Assembly: GCA_028282195.1 (NCBI GenBank)
Contig: JANQII010000169.1
Coordinates: 1 to 35,807, forward strand
Direction of reading: 5' to 3'
DNA length: 35,807 bases
Source of the DNA: Prolixibacteraceae bacterium
GTDB lineage: Bacteria; Bacteroidota; Bacteroidia; Bacteroidales; Prolixibacteraceae
The notes beneath the pieces were generated by a model. The model made no database searches, was not told the DNA's origin, and worked only from the letters and a program-made list of their open reading frames with translations. The position numbers and the translations under genes were made by a program. This document shows, piece by piece, positions 1 through 8,778 of this stretch (position 1 is the stretch's first letter; each line of letters opens with the position of its first letter).

Positions 1-117
1 TACCCAAACAGTTTTTTCAATCGTCATTCTTTGTCATTTAGTGGTCATTATATCGTTTTCTTTAACAAAGAATGACCACTATTGACGATTTAATGACTAC
101 TTAATGACCAGTGGGTA
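1..117. promoter_or_regulatory. Phased GTCATT/AATGAC box array, imperfect palindrome
   Basis: Three forward GTCATT boxes start at 23, 33 and 44. Four reverse boxes (AATGAC at 71, 92 and 103, and ATTGAC at 81) follow, so boxes recur every 10 to 11 bases, about one helical turn. AGTGGTCATT (40-49) is a perfect inverted repeat of AATGACCACT (71-80), and CATTCTTTGT (25-34) of ACAAAGAATG (65-74). TACCCA (1-6) and TGGGTA (112-117) close the outside. It lies 35 bases before the GH16 start, so a cooperative regulator operator is the likeliest reading. The regulator is unknown, and the array may continue left of the window. Confidence 0.5.
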
Positions 118-151
118 TATAAGCGAACATCCATTTTAAAAATGTAAACGA

Positions 152-1936
152 ATGAAATTAAGAACATTGATAAGCTTTTTGTTAGTTGTATCAACTTTTG
201 GGCTGATACCTAACTTTATTCAGGCTCAAACGAATGATTGTAATTCCTTATTATGGGTAGATGAGTTTGATTACACAGGTGCCCCTGCTGATGATAAATG
301 GGGCTATGATACCGGAGGAGGAGGTTGGGGGAACAATGAACTCCAGACTTATACAGATAACCGATCAAATTCATGGGTTGAAGATGGAAAGCTTTTTATT
401 AAGGCAATAAAGAGTGGTGGTAATTGGACTTCAGCAAGGTTGATAACCAAACAAAAAGGGGACTGGCTATACGGGAGAGTTGAAGTAAAAGCGAAATTAC
501 CTTTAGGAAAAGGTACCTGGCCTGCAATTTGGATGTTACCTACAGACTGGGAATACGGTGGTTGGCCAGCTAGTGGGGAAATTGACATTATGGAGCATGT
601 CGGTTATGATCCCAATGTTGTTCATGGAACGATACACACGCAAGCCTATCATCATTCAATGGGTACACAAAAAGGAGGCAATAAAAATGTTCCCGATGCA
701 ATGAATACATTTAACGTTTATGCCATTGAATGGGACGAAGAAAAGATTGAGTGGTTTATCAACGATGAGCTTTATTTTACCTTTGAAAATGAGAATAAAA
801 CCTATGAAGAGTGGCCTTTCGATAAACGTTTTCATTTATTACTCAATATTGCTATTGGAGGAACATGGGGCGGGGCTCAAGGGATTGATCCTAATCTTAC
901 AGAGGCGACAATGGAAGTAGAATATGTCAAGGTTTACAATAACAAATTGCCAAAGCCGGTAATCTCCGGGCCAACATTAAGTGGCAAAAATGAACAATTG
1001 AACTTTTATGTAGATCCGGTTGAGGGTGTTCAGTATTTATGGCAAATCCCCGAAGGTGCGGTTTTACTTTCAGGAGGGGGAACAAGCTCCATAAACGTGC
1101 AGTGGCACGACCAGTCAGGAGATATTCAGATTGAAATGAGAACACAATGTGACACAGCTATTTCTAATGTCTTTCACGTTAATTATAAAATCAAACCTGA
1201 ATCAGATCAATATGACATAGCAATTAAAAATTCATCGGGAAATATCGTATGGGGCCAGGTTCCGGGGGGAAACAACAGCTTAACAATAAACGAAGAAAAT
1301 CAGGAATTGCTTGTTGACTTTGATATTACAAATCCTTCAGGCAATGCATATATTCATTATGATTTTGATGGAATTATTGATTTGACAGATCACAATGAAT
1401 TAGCTTTTGAGTTAAAAATCGATCCTGATAACCCACCCTCCAATATGCGAATTGATTTGATTGATGTTAATGACAATGTCAAGCTTTCAGACCTGTTTAA
1501 AATTGATGAATTTCAATCAAATAGTGATTATCATTTATATACCCATCAGTTTTCAACTGCAAATGATGGAACATACCTATTAGACCAAATCAAACAAATT
1601 CGAATCTATATTAATTACGGGGTATTAGGAAAAAGTGGAAGTGGCGTATTTAAAATAAAAAATATGAGGGCACAGATTCCCACAGCTACAAGTTCAATTT
1701 TCAGGGACCGTAAAAACTCTTTTGCAATCTTTCCTAATCCTACAAACGGAATACTCAGAATAAGATCAGATAAGTTTATAAACTTCATTCAAATATTTTC
1801 AACTTCGGGTGCACTTGTTCATGTTTCAGATAATATTGGGAAGAAAGAACATGAACTCGACCTTGATCACTTACACTCCGGAATTTACCTTGTTAGAATT
1901 AATAATTCAGAAGGAAAAAAGCTTTCAGTTTTTTAA
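152..1936 (+). CDS. Secreted GH16 beta-glucanase (laminarinase-like) with T9SS type A sorting domain
   Basis: This 594-residue protein probably hydrolyses beta-1,3- or mixed beta-1,3/1,4-glucans such as laminarin outside the cell. Residues 1-26 form a signal peptide (cleavage near IQAQ). Residues about 30-265 are a GH16 domain whose catalytic motif EIDIMEH (143-149) supplies nucleophile E143, helper D145 and acid/base E148; this spaced form is usual in laminarinases. A PKD/Ig-like segment (about 268-345) and a beta-sandwich resembling a carbohydrate-binding module (about 355-510) follow. The last 70 residues, from FAIFPNPTNG, are a type A T9SS C-terminal domain, so export through PorU-dependent anchoring is expected. 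ATG at 152 directly precedes the signal peptide. The GTCAT array lies just upstream. Exact glucan specificity cannot be read from sequence. Confidence 0.9.
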   Translation: MKLRTLISFLLVVSTFGLIPNFIQAQTNDCNSLLWVDEFDYTGAPADDKWGYDTGGGGWGNNELQTYTDNRSNSWVEDGKLFIKAIKSGGNWTSARLITKQKGDWLYGRVEVKAKLPLGKGTWPAIWMLPTDWEYGGWPASGEIDIMEHVGYDPNVVHGTIHTQAYHHSMGTQKGGNKNVPDAMNTFNVYAIEWDEEKIEWFINDELYFTFENENKTYEEWPFDKRFHLLLNIAIGGTWGGAQGIDPNLTEATMEVEYVKVYNNKLPKPVISGPTLSGKNEQLNFYVDPVEGVQYLWQIPEGAVLLSGGGTSSINVQWHDQSGDIQIEMRTQCDTAISNVFHVNYKIKPESDQYDIAIKNSSGNIVWGQVPGGNNSLTINEENQELLVDFDITNPSGNAYIHYDFDGIIDLTDHNELAFELKIDPDNPPSNMRIDLIDVNDNVKLSDLFKIDEFQSNSDYHLYTHQFSTANDGTYLLDQIKQIRIYINYGVLGKSGSGVFKIKNMRAQIPTATSSIFRDRKNSFAIFPNPTNGILRIRSDKFINFIQIFSTSGALVHVSDNIGKKEHELDLDHLHSGIYLVRINNSEGKKLSVF

Positions 1937-1983
1937 TCTAAGCCTTATCCTGATTTTGCAAAACAATAGTTAGTTTTGTTTCT

Positions 1984-2607
1984 ATGAAACAAATTCCAAA
2001 CGGGACTAAAAATATCATTTTTGATTTAGGGGGCGTTCTTCTTGATTTGGACATTGACAAAACGATCCTTGCATTTCAGGGTTTAGGATTAAAAGATGTG
2101 ATTAAAGAGGGCGGTTGGGGATACCGGAATAAAGTCTTTTTGGATATGGAAAAAGGTTTGTTGGGTGATGAAGAATTCCGTAACGGTATCCGTTCCTTAC
2201 TTCCCAATGGAGCTACCAATGATGAGATTGATGCTGCCTGGTGTGCCATGTTAATTCGGGTTCCGGAAGAAAAAGTAGAATTGCTGAAGGCCTTGGGTTC
2301 AAAGTATAAGCTGTTTCTTTTCTCAAATACAAACAACATTCACCTGACTAGTTTCAGGAAGACATTTTCTGATTCATTTGGCTTTGAGTTTGATAGTTTA
2401 TTTGTAAAAACTTTTTACTCGCACGAGATTAATATGCGTAAACCAGATGTTGAATCGTTTGAGCTGGTTTTGAAAATGGCTGATCTTGATGCAAAAGAAA
2501 CAGTATTTATTGACGATTCTGAGAAAAATATTGAAGGTGCTAAACAAACCGGTCTTCAAACAATCTGGTTTCACCCTGAAATGATTTTAAACGAAGTGCT
2601 TTTGTAG
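1984..2607 (+). CDS. HAD-superfamily hydrolase, YihX-like subfamily IA
   Basis: This 207-residue cytoplasmic protein is a haloacid dehalogenase-type phosphatase, probably acting on a small sugar phosphate or nucleotide. Motif I is FDLGGVLLD (13-21), where the usual second Asp is Gly, as in YihX-type (FDLGNV) enzymes. Motif II is LFSNTN, motif III is the Lys in RKPD, and motif IV is FIDDSEKN. A helical cap lies between motifs I and II. A TAnnTTTG -7-like box (1971-1978) sits 5 bases before the ATG, so it may have its own promoter rather than relying on GH16, 47 bases upstream. It converges on the PH-domain gene with only 16 bases between stops. Substrate is unknown. Confidence 0.85.
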   Translation: MKQIPNGTKNIIFDLGGVLLDLDIDKTILAFQGLGLKDVIKEGGWGYRNKVFLDMEKGLLGDEEFRNGIRSLLPNGATNDEIDAAWCAMLIRVPEEKVELLKALGSKYKLFLFSNTNNIHLTSFRKTFSDSFGFEFDSLFVKTFYSHEINMRKPDVESFELVLKMADLDAKETVFIDDSEKNIEGAKQTGLQTIWFHPEMILNEVLL

Positions 2608-2623
2608 TTGTGTAGCTTATCTC

Positions 2624-4114
2624 CTACATCCAGTTCTTTTTTGAACTCTCAATTGCATAGAGCAAATAATCTTTAATTTCCAGAGCTTCTTTTACCGCTA
2701 TTTCACTAACCGACACAGATATTCCAGCCATCATAATACTTAATGTTGCCGTGTTTCGGAATTTCTGGAAAAATGATTGTTTTAAGGTAATTCCCTGAGC
2801 TTTAAAGTATTCTACAATCGTTAACTTCCTGGCAAAAGAACCGTTATGTACGATTAAAAACTGTCCGTTTATTTCGTAGGATCGCTTTCTCCAACTCAGC
2901 CATGAAATCCATAAACCAAAAAGAAAAATAAATGCCGAAAGCAAAAAGAACCACTTGCTTATCAGTAGCAAAAATAAGCTCAAAAGAGATGGAACAATTG
3001 CACCAAATATTATACGGCGTCTAAGAAAAGCTTTATGTGGTAAAACTGTTGCAAATTTTTCAAAACCAACATCACCGAAAACTGAATTCCGGGTTTTGAA
3101 AAAGATAGATGAATCGCAGCCTGGAATATTGACTTTCTCTTTACTTTTTGCCCTTTCCGAGCTGTTAGCCTGTGACAACGAGATGGTAGAAATCCCGGCC
3201 AGTCTTTGTAAAGGGTTTATACTTTGTCTAAAAGCCTGGATCCGGCTAAATGGGATCGTGATATTTTTTCTTTTTAATAATCCTGAAGTTAATGTAAATG
3301 CTTTGTCTGACTTTTTAAGGTTGAGATTGAAGTAGAAGAGAATTGTCTCAATCATCGAAATAACAAAGCTTATAAAAATGATAAAGATCCCCAATGAAAC
3401 AAAAATGACCAAATCGGAATTAGCAATAAAGTTTTCGGTCTGCCTGGTGGCTGCTTCAATTTCACTTTTAAAAAATTCATCCACTTGTTGCAGAATATTA
3501 AATCCAAATGCAGCAACAATTGCAATGCCCCTTAAATGATTACGTGTTAGGCCAACTTTTATTAAGTCTGAGATTTGATATTTAAAAACAGTGCCGGTTC
3601 CTTCTTCCACAGCTGGAACTTCTTCCAAATTTTCTTTGGATAAACTCTCTCTCTTTTCGGATAAAAGCCTTTCAAGGTCATTGGCAATTTCTTTTGAAAG
3701 AGCTGATATCTTAACTTCTTTATTTTTGGAACCAACCGAATCGATTTCCAGCTCTACAACACCAATAGCTTGTTGCAGCAGGTTTTGGTTCAGGTTGATT
3801 GATACGATCTTATCAAATGAAATAGCAATAGTTACTTTTTTTAAATATCCTTTTTTCAGAATAAATTCATTGTTTTCAATATGAAAAAAGAAATATCGGT
3901 AGGAAAGGATAGAATGAGCAAGTAATAAAATTCCAGTAAGGGCTAATAGAAGGGTGCTGTAAGTTTTGAAAAAATCAGCATTATCCCCCTTAAAAACATA
4001 CAAAACCAACAGTGGCCAGAAAGCAGCTATCGATTTTCGGATGGCCAAAAGCATGAAAAAGATAATTCCGAAAACCGACTGCCTTTGAGGAGTTTCAAAA
4101 TCAGTTCTATGCAT
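2624..4114 (-). CDS. YdbT-like membrane protein with three bPH2 (PH-like) domains
   Basis: This is a 496-residue inner-membrane protein. Paired transmembrane segments occur near residues 15-45 and 50-75, near 190-255 and near 370-410. Between and after them are three bacterial PH-like domains, recognisable by recurring segments of the type GYLKKVTIAISFDKI, GLLKRKNITIPFSRIQ and GSFARKLTIVEYFKAQ, each followed by a strand-rich half. Length and layout match Bacillus YdbT (about 490 residues). Its start overlaps the end of the upstream PH-domain gene by 8 bases, the same two-gene order as ydbS-ydbT. In Bacillus that pair is linked to envelope stress and bacteriocin tolerance; that role here is inference only. 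Confidence 0.85.
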   Translation of the reverse strand: MHRTDFETPQRQSVFGIIFFMLLAIRKSIAAFWPLLVLYVFKGDNADFFKTYSTLLLALTGILLLAHSILSYRYFFFHIENNEFILKKGYLKKVTIAISFDKIVSINLNQNLLQQAIGVVELEIDSVGSKNKEVKISALSKEIANDLERLLSEKRESLSKENLEEVPAVEEGTGTVFKYQISDLIKVGLTRNHLRGIAIVAAFGFNILQQVDEFFKSEIEAATRQTENFIANSDLVIFVSLGIFIIFISFVISMIETILFYFNLNLKKSDKAFTLTSGLLKRKNITIPFSRIQAFRQSINPLQRLAGISTISLSQANSSERAKSKEKVNIPGCDSSIFFKTRNSVFGDVGFEKFATVLPHKAFLRRRIIFGAIVPSLLSLFLLLISKWFFLLSAFIFLFGLWISWLSWRKRSYEINGQFLIVHNGSFARKLTIVEYFKAQGITLKQSFFQKFRNTATLSIMMAGISVSVSEIAVKEALEIKDYLLYAIESSKKNWM

Positions 4115-4619
4115 CCTTGTTGATCTTTTCGGTTAGCATCTGCTTTAATTCTTCTGCAGTTTCCGGAGAGATTCCCCTTAACGATAAATCTGAAGAAGAA
4201 TCGCCGGCAGTAAAAAGCTTCAGTTTTGAAAGTTTTAGTAGCCTGGAGATTACCCCTTGCCTTATTTCCATGTGCTGAATCCGGTTAACGGGGATGCTAA
4301 CTACTTTACGATTAATAAAGCCTGTTTTATAATGAACATCATGTTCCCTGACAGCATAACCTTTGTGAGAAAAACCAATTCGTATAACGATAAGGTTGAA
4401 AATAAAAAGCAGGAAAAGAACCGCAAGAAAAATAATTAATACAAAGTTGGGGTAATCATTGATTAGATGAAAGATTGACCCTGCGATAGAAAGTACTGTA
4501 ATGAAGTTACACAGCTGAATGATCTGTAGCGTTTTATAACTGGTTTTTAAAGGTTGAAAATCAATAGAATCGCTTTGGGGCAATTCTGCAAGATCTATCT
4601 GGTCATTTTGAAAAATCAT
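4107..4619 (-). CDS. YdbS-like bPH2-domain membrane protein
   Basis: This 170-residue protein carries two transmembrane helices (about residues 30-52 and 57-80, rich in F, L and I). One bacterial PH-like domain follows (about 85-165) with the core KTGFINRKVVSIPVNRIQH and the end strand LRGISPETAEELKQML typical of bPH2 proteins. It is the first gene of a two-gene unit and its stop region overlaps the start of the larger YdbT-like gene by 8 bases, implying translational coupling and a joint membrane complex. It lies 52 bases downstream of ispG in the same direction and could be co-transcribed with it. Molecular function is unknown. Confidence 0.85.
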   Translation of the reverse strand: MIFQNDQIDLAELPQSDSIDFQPLKTSYKTLQIIQLCNFITVLSIAGSIFHLINDYPNFVLIIFLAVLFLLFIFNLIVIRIGFSHKGYAVREHDVHYKTGFINRKVVSIPVNRIQHMEIRQGVISRLLKLSKLKLFTAGDSSSDLSLRGISPETAEELKQMLTEKINKDA

Positions 4620-4671
4620 AGCTTATTAATTGGAAAGTCTTAAGATATAACAATTAAAACGAACGGTTTTA

Positions 4672-6531
4672 TTAATCTTCAGGATCTTTCCAGTCACCGT
4701 TTTCACGAATCAGGTTTTCAAGCTCATAAACGGCCATTTCGTAAGGAATATGACGTTTCTTTAACGTTTGGCCTTTGTACAGGTTAACATTGCCAGGTCC
4801 TGCTCCAACAAAACCGTAATCACTATCTCCCATTTCACCAGGGCCATTTACAACACAACCCATAACACCAATCTTAAGATTGTTCAGGTGTTTAAAATGA
4901 GCCTTTATTTTCTTGGTTGTTTCATGCAGGTCAAACAAAGTACGGCCACAACCCGGACAAGAAATAAATTCGGTTTTGGTAACACGCATTCGACTGGCCT
5001 GTAGAATTGAGAAGCTTAGGTCTTTCAGGTCTGTAAAAGTAATGTTATCACCTTCGTTGGTGATGCAAATTCCATCGCCATAACCATCGAGCAGCAAGCC
5101 TCCTAAATCGATTGAAGCTTTTATCTGAAGGTTCTCCAAACGAGATTCTTTATACCTTCTGAAAATGATTACCGGAACTTTCCAAATGTGGGTTTCAAGG
5201 TTCATAAAGAAAGCACGAAGTTCAGCGTATGGGTTTTTATTAAAACTTTCCAGGATCAATACGGTCTTACGTGTTTGCTTTAGTTTGGTAATGATTTCAG
5301 GGTTTTCATTCATGAAGCGGTCAAACTCCGGCTTGTTCGTGCGAATAAATTTCATTTGTCCCCAGTGGGTACCGCCAAACAAGTATTCATCAATTCCCAG
5401 TATTGGGTAACTATTACCTTCAATATCTAAAACATGATCATTTTTCAGGAAGTATTCCGGAATCTGCTTGCCACGTAATGGCAGAATCTCCGACATGCTA
5501 CGCTCTCTCAAATCTGCCAAAACAATTGGAGGTTGTTTCCCTCCCATGTTTATAACAGGTCTAACCGATCTTCTTTCATATTCAAAGGGATTGGTTTGAG
5601 CAAAAAGAGAAGCAGTTATTGGTTCGTGGTTCCTGTAAGTACGAACGTGATCAATCATTTTTTTAGCTACAGGAATTTCATTCTCAGGGTCCTCAGTAAG
5701 GGAAACCCTGATTGTATCACCAATACCATCTGCCAGCAAAGCTCCAATTCCTACAGCTGACTTGATACGCCCGTCTTCTCCTTCCCCGGCTTCAGTTACA
5801 CCTAAATGCAACGGGAATTCCATATCTTCGACACGCATTTTCTTGTTTAACATACGAACAGTATAAACCATCATTCGCGTGTTGCTGGATTTTATAGAAA
5901 TGACCACATTATTGTAATCAACCTTCTTGCAAATGCGAAGGAACTCCATAACCGATTCAGAAATACCTGTAGGAGTGTCCCCGTAGCGACTCATAATCCG
6001 ATCCGAAAGTGACCCCTGGTTTGCACCAATGCGTAAGGCTGTATGGGTATCTTTTAATACCTGAAGAAAAGGAATGAACTGTTCTTCAATTTTCTCAAGC
6101 TCTTCCTTATATTCCTGATCAGTGTAAATATGATGCTCGAAACGGGCACGTTTATCGTAAAAGTTTCCCGGATTAATACGGATTTTTGAGACATATTTAG
6201 CTGCAATTTCAGCTAGTCTCGGATTAAAATGAATGTCGGCAATAAGAGGCGTATCATAACCACGGGCAACCAGGTTCTTCTTAATGTTCTTCAGGTTCTC
6301 AGCATCATTAATGCCTTTAACGGTCACCCTTACATAATCCGCTCCGGCTTTTATAATTCGAATGATCTGATCAACTGTAGCATCAGTGTTACGGGAGTCA
6401 GTATCGGTCATTGATTGAATACGGATCGGATAATCGCTACCCATAGGTACTTTGGCAATTTGAGTAGTTGAAGTTGTTTGACGCTTGTACCTGGTCAAAT
6501 CTTTGATGTAATTAAAATTCCGATCTTTCAT
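4672..6531 (-). CDS. ispG: 4-hydroxy-3-methylbut-2-enyl diphosphate synthase (IspG/GcpE), long form
   Basis: IspG reduces 2-C-methyl-D-erythritol 2,4-cyclodiphosphate to HMBPP, the penultimate step of the MEP isoprenoid pathway, using a [4Fe-4S] cluster. The N-terminal TIM barrel begins with YPIRIQSMTDTD and VRVTVKG. The C-terminal cluster domain has SCPGCGR and GCVVNGPGEM, giving the three cluster cysteines, with the conserved Glu in the latter. At 619 residues it is the three-domain form with an inserted middle domain, usual in Bacteroidota, Chlamydiae and plants. A GTG nine codons upstream would lengthen it, but a TAnnTTTG promoter-like box overlaps that GTG, so ATG at 6531 is preferred. 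It is divergent from the gldA-like gene. Confidence 0.95.
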   Translation of the reverse strand: MKDRNFNYIKDLTRYKRQTTSTTQIAKVPMGSDYPIRIQSMTDTDSRNTDATVDQIIRIIKAGADYVRVTVKGINDAENLKNIKKNLVARGYDTPLIADIHFNPRLAEIAAKYVSKIRINPGNFYDKRARFEHHIYTDQEYKEELEKIEEQFIPFLQVLKDTHTALRIGANQGSLSDRIMSRYGDTPTGISESVMEFLRICKKVDYNNVVISIKSSNTRMMVYTVRMLNKKMRVEDMEFPLHLGVTEAGEGEDGRIKSAVGIGALLADGIGDTIRVSLTEDPENEIPVAKKMIDHVRTYRNHEPITASLFAQTNPFEYERRSVRPVINMGGKQPPIVLADLRERSMSEILPLRGKQIPEYFLKNDHVLDIEGNSYPILGIDEYLFGGTHWGQMKFIRTNKPEFDRFMNENPEIITKLKQTRKTVLILESFNKNPYAELRAFFMNLETHIWKVPVIIFRRYKESRLENLQIKASIDLGGLLLDGYGDGICITNEGDNITFTDLKDLSFSILQASRMRVTKTEFISCPGCGRTLFDLHETTKKIKAHFKHLNNLKIGVMGCVVNGPGEMGDSDYGFVGAGPGNVNLYKGQTLKKRHIPYEMAVYELENLIRENGDWKDPED

Positions 6532-6557
6532 TCTAAAGCCTGCTTTTTGGAGAGCCA

Positions 6558-6565
6558 CAAAGTTA
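6558..6565 (-). promoter_or_regulatory. Candidate Bacteroidota -7 box for ispG
   Basis: On the minus strand TAACTTTG matches the TAnnTTTG -7 consensus, 26 bases before the preferred ATG. Two more matches (TATATTTG at 6578-6585 and TAATTTTG at 6599-6606) occur in this AT-rich spacer. No well-spaced -33 TTTG box was found, so which one is used is uncertain. Confidence 0.3.
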
Positions 6566-6746
6566 ATTTAAAGTTAACAAATATAAAAAGGAGAAAGACA
6601 AAATTATGAGGGGGCTACCCTAAGAAACCGTTATAAATTCATTTCGAAAATGTTTCCTGGAAGTATAAATTGATAAAAGAATAATGAATTTGTAAGAAAT
6701 AGGTTTTAAAGGGAATACTCTCTCGAGGTAATTGGAACGATTTCTT

Positions 6747-6754
6747 TATTTTTG
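6747..6754 (+). promoter_or_regulatory. Candidate -7 box for the gldA-like gene
   Basis: TATTTTTG matches the Bacteroidota TAnnTTTG -7 consensus and lies 19 bases before the ATG at 6774. The -33 region is not convincing: the nearest TTG is only 12 bases upstream. An ATG-TAG mini-frame at 6767 lies between the box and the start. Confidence 0.35.
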
Positions 6755-6773
6755 AAAAATACAAACATGTAGT

Positions 6774-7691
6774 ATGTCGGTTAAAATTGAGAATGTCAGT
6801 AAATTTTATGGAAGCCAGAAAGCACTTGACTCTGTAAGTTTTGAGTTGAATGCAGGTGAACTCGTTGGTTTTTTGGGGCCTAACGGAGCCGGTAAGTCAA
6901 CCATGTTGAAAATTATTACAGGATATCTTACGGCTGACTCTGGTTCAGTTTTCATTGACGGTGCTATTGTTTCTCCTGAAAATCATCAAATAAGGACTAA
7001 ACTGGGGTACTTGCCGGAGCATAATCCGTTGTATACAGATTTATATGTAAAAGAATACCTGGATTTTGCAACCGGTTTTTACAAACTGGACCAACGAAAA
7101 GAAAGAATAGCTGATGCTATTGAAATGACAGGCTTAGGATTGGAGCAGACGAAAAAAATAGGTGCACTCTCAAAAGGATACCGGCAACGGGTGGGTTTAG
7201 CCCAGGCTTTAATTCATGATCCCAAAGTTTTGATCCTTGATGAGCCAACAACAGGACTTGATCCTAACCAGTTGGAAGAAATTCGATCATTAATCCGAAA
7301 TATCAGCCAGGAGAAAACAGTACTTTTTTCTACTCATATCATGCAGGAAGTTGAGGCTATTTGCTCGCGTGTCGTTATTATGAACAAAGGGAAATTAATT
7401 GCTGATGGTTCTGTTGAGGTTTTAAAGAATGGCAGAATGAAAAGCTCGCAGCAGGTTTTGGTTGAATTTGATAAAATAGTTGATTTTACCGTCCTCAAAG
7501 AAAAACTTCCGGCAGGAAATATTGAAAAGAAAAACGAAAATACCTGTCTGGTTTCTTCAAATTCAGATAAAGACCTTCGCCCTCTTTTGTTTGATTTTGC
7601 AGTAAATACCGGATTGAAAATTCTAATGATGAGTGAGCAGCAGTCAAGTCTTGAAGATGTTTTTCAACAATTAACCCAAGAAGAACAATGA
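6774..7691 (+). CDS. gldA: ABC transporter ATP-binding protein, GldA-like
   Basis: This 305-residue ATPase is the cytoplasmic motor subunit of an ABC transporter. Walker A is GPNGAGKST (35-43), the Q-loop region is KLGYLPEHNPLYTDLYVKEY, the signature is LSKGYRQR (132-139), Walker B is VLILDEP (152-158) and the switch His lies in STH (186-188). The N-terminal half and the roughly 80-residue C-terminal extension resemble GldA, the ATPase that works with membrane subunits GldF and GldG in gliding bacteria. No gldF or gldG is nearby, which is common because gldA is often encoded apart. The stop overlaps the next gene by 4 bases (ATGA). A generic CcmA/NatA-type exporter ATPase is the alternative. 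Confidence 0.75.
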   Translation: MSVKIENVSKFYGSQKALDSVSFELNAGELVGFLGPNGAGKSTMLKIITGYLTADSGSVFIDGAIVSPENHQIRTKLGYLPEHNPLYTDLYVKEYLDFATGFYKLDQRKERIADAIEMTGLGLEQTKKIGALSKGYRQRVGLAQALIHDPKVLILDEPTTGLDPNQLEEIRSLIRNISQEKTVLFSTHIMQEVEAICSRVVIMNKGKLIADGSVEVLKNGRMKSSQQVLVEFDKIVDFTVLKEKLPAGNIEKKNENTCLVSSNSDKDLRPLLFDFAVNTGLKILMMSEQQSSLEDVFQQLTQEEQ

Positions 7692-8686
7692 TTCCCGAGG
7701 TTTCAGTTATTTTACCTTTTTTCAATGCAGAACAAACACTTGCTCGGGCCGTGTCCTCTATTTTAGACCAAAGTTTTCCTGATTTTGAATTGATATTAGT
7801 TGATAATAATTCAACTGATAGCAGCTCAGAAATTGCAGGGTTTTTTGCGGTTAAGGATGATCGTATCAAGATGATCCGGGAAGAAAATCAGGGTGTTGTT
7901 TTTGCCATGAACAAAGGGATGGAACTGGCTCGTGGACAGTTTATTGCCCGAATGGATGCCGATGATGTTTCACATCCGAAGCGCTTGAAGAAACAATTTC
8001 AGTTTTTGATTGACAACCCTGAAATTGGCTTGGTTGGCTGCAATGTCAGGCATGTTTCAGATTTACCATCTGAAGGGATGATCCGTTTTGTCGATTGGGT
8101 AAACTCATTCCATTTACCCAAAGAAATATGGCAAAACCGCTTTGTCGAAATTCCATTGATTCAACCATCGGTGATGTTTCGAAGTCATTTGTGGCAGGTT
8201 CATGGTAATTATAAGGAAGGTGATTTCCCGGAAGATTATGAGTTGTTCCTTCGCTGGCTGGATGCCGGAGTTAGATTTGCCAAATTAAATGAAACTTTAT
8301 TGGATTGGCACGATTCCGAAAAACGACTTACCCGGACTGATTCCCGTTATAATTCAGGGGCTTTTTATAAAACCAAAGCATTCTATTTTGCAAAATGGTT
8401 TTCAAAATCAATTAAAAACAAAGAGTTGTGGATTTGGGGAGCTGGTAGAAAATCCAGGCAACGAGCTAAATTGCTGGAACAAGAAGGGGTGCAAATTTCC
8501 GGTTATTTTGATTTTAAAGATAAAACTATTGCCGGCAAAGAATGCAAATCCTACAAAGATATTCGCGGTCCAGGTAAAACTTTTATCCTTTCAATGGTTG
8601 GCAACTATGGCGCCCGCGAGCAAATCATCAGCTTTTTAAATGTAAAAGGCTATCAACTTGGTGAAGATTATTTGGTGATGTCGTAA
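7688..8686 (+). CDS. Family 2 glycosyltransferase with C-terminal Rossmann-like domain
   Basis: This 332-residue protein has a GT-A glycosyltransferase domain: VSVILPFFNAE (5-15), the nucleotide-binding LVDNNSTD (37-44) and the metal-binding MDADD (89-93), then PEDYELFLRW with the probable catalytic acidic residues. The last 100 residues begin with WIWGAGRKSRQRAK, a nucleotide-binding loop like that of PglD/NeuD-type or sugar-dehydrogenase folds, followed by GYFDFKDKTIAGK. Such two-part GT2 proteins occur in Bacteroidota. It probably adds a sugar to a surface polysaccharide or glycoprotein. No membrane helix is evident. The 4-base overlap with the ATPase gene implies co-translation. Donor and acceptor are unknown. 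Confidence 0.85.
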   Translation: MIPEVSVILPFFNAEQTLARAVSSILDQSFPDFELILVDNNSTDSSSEIAGFFAVKDDRIKMIREENQGVVFAMNKGMELARGQFIARMDADDVSHPKRLKKQFQFLIDNPEIGLVGCNVRHVSDLPSEGMIRFVDWVNSFHLPKEIWQNRFVEIPLIQPSVMFRSHLWQVHGNYKEGDFPEDYELFLRWLDAGVRFAKLNETLLDWHDSEKRLTRTDSRYNSGAFYKTKAFYFAKWFSKSIKNKELWIWGAGRKSRQRAKLLEQEGVQISGYFDFKDKTIAGKECKSYKDIRGPGKTFILSMVGNYGAREQIISFLNVKGYQLGEDYLVMS

Positions 8687-8778
8687 TGATGATTACAGTT
8701 ACTAAGAGAGCAAGTCATCCTGAGAGTTTACCTAATTTTTTGGGCATAATGAGCAAATGACAGTTATGTCTTCATTGT

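Noticed and set aside
1..117. Miniature inverted-repeat transposon (ends TACCCA/TGGGTA)
   Set aside because: The end match is only six bases, no target duplication can be seen at the window edge, and the inner phased boxes fit an operator better.
6532..6558. GTG start extending IspG by nine codons
   Set aside because: A TAnnTTTG promoter-like box overlaps the GTG, the added residues do not resemble the family, and the ATG at 6531 begins a normal IspG N-terminus.
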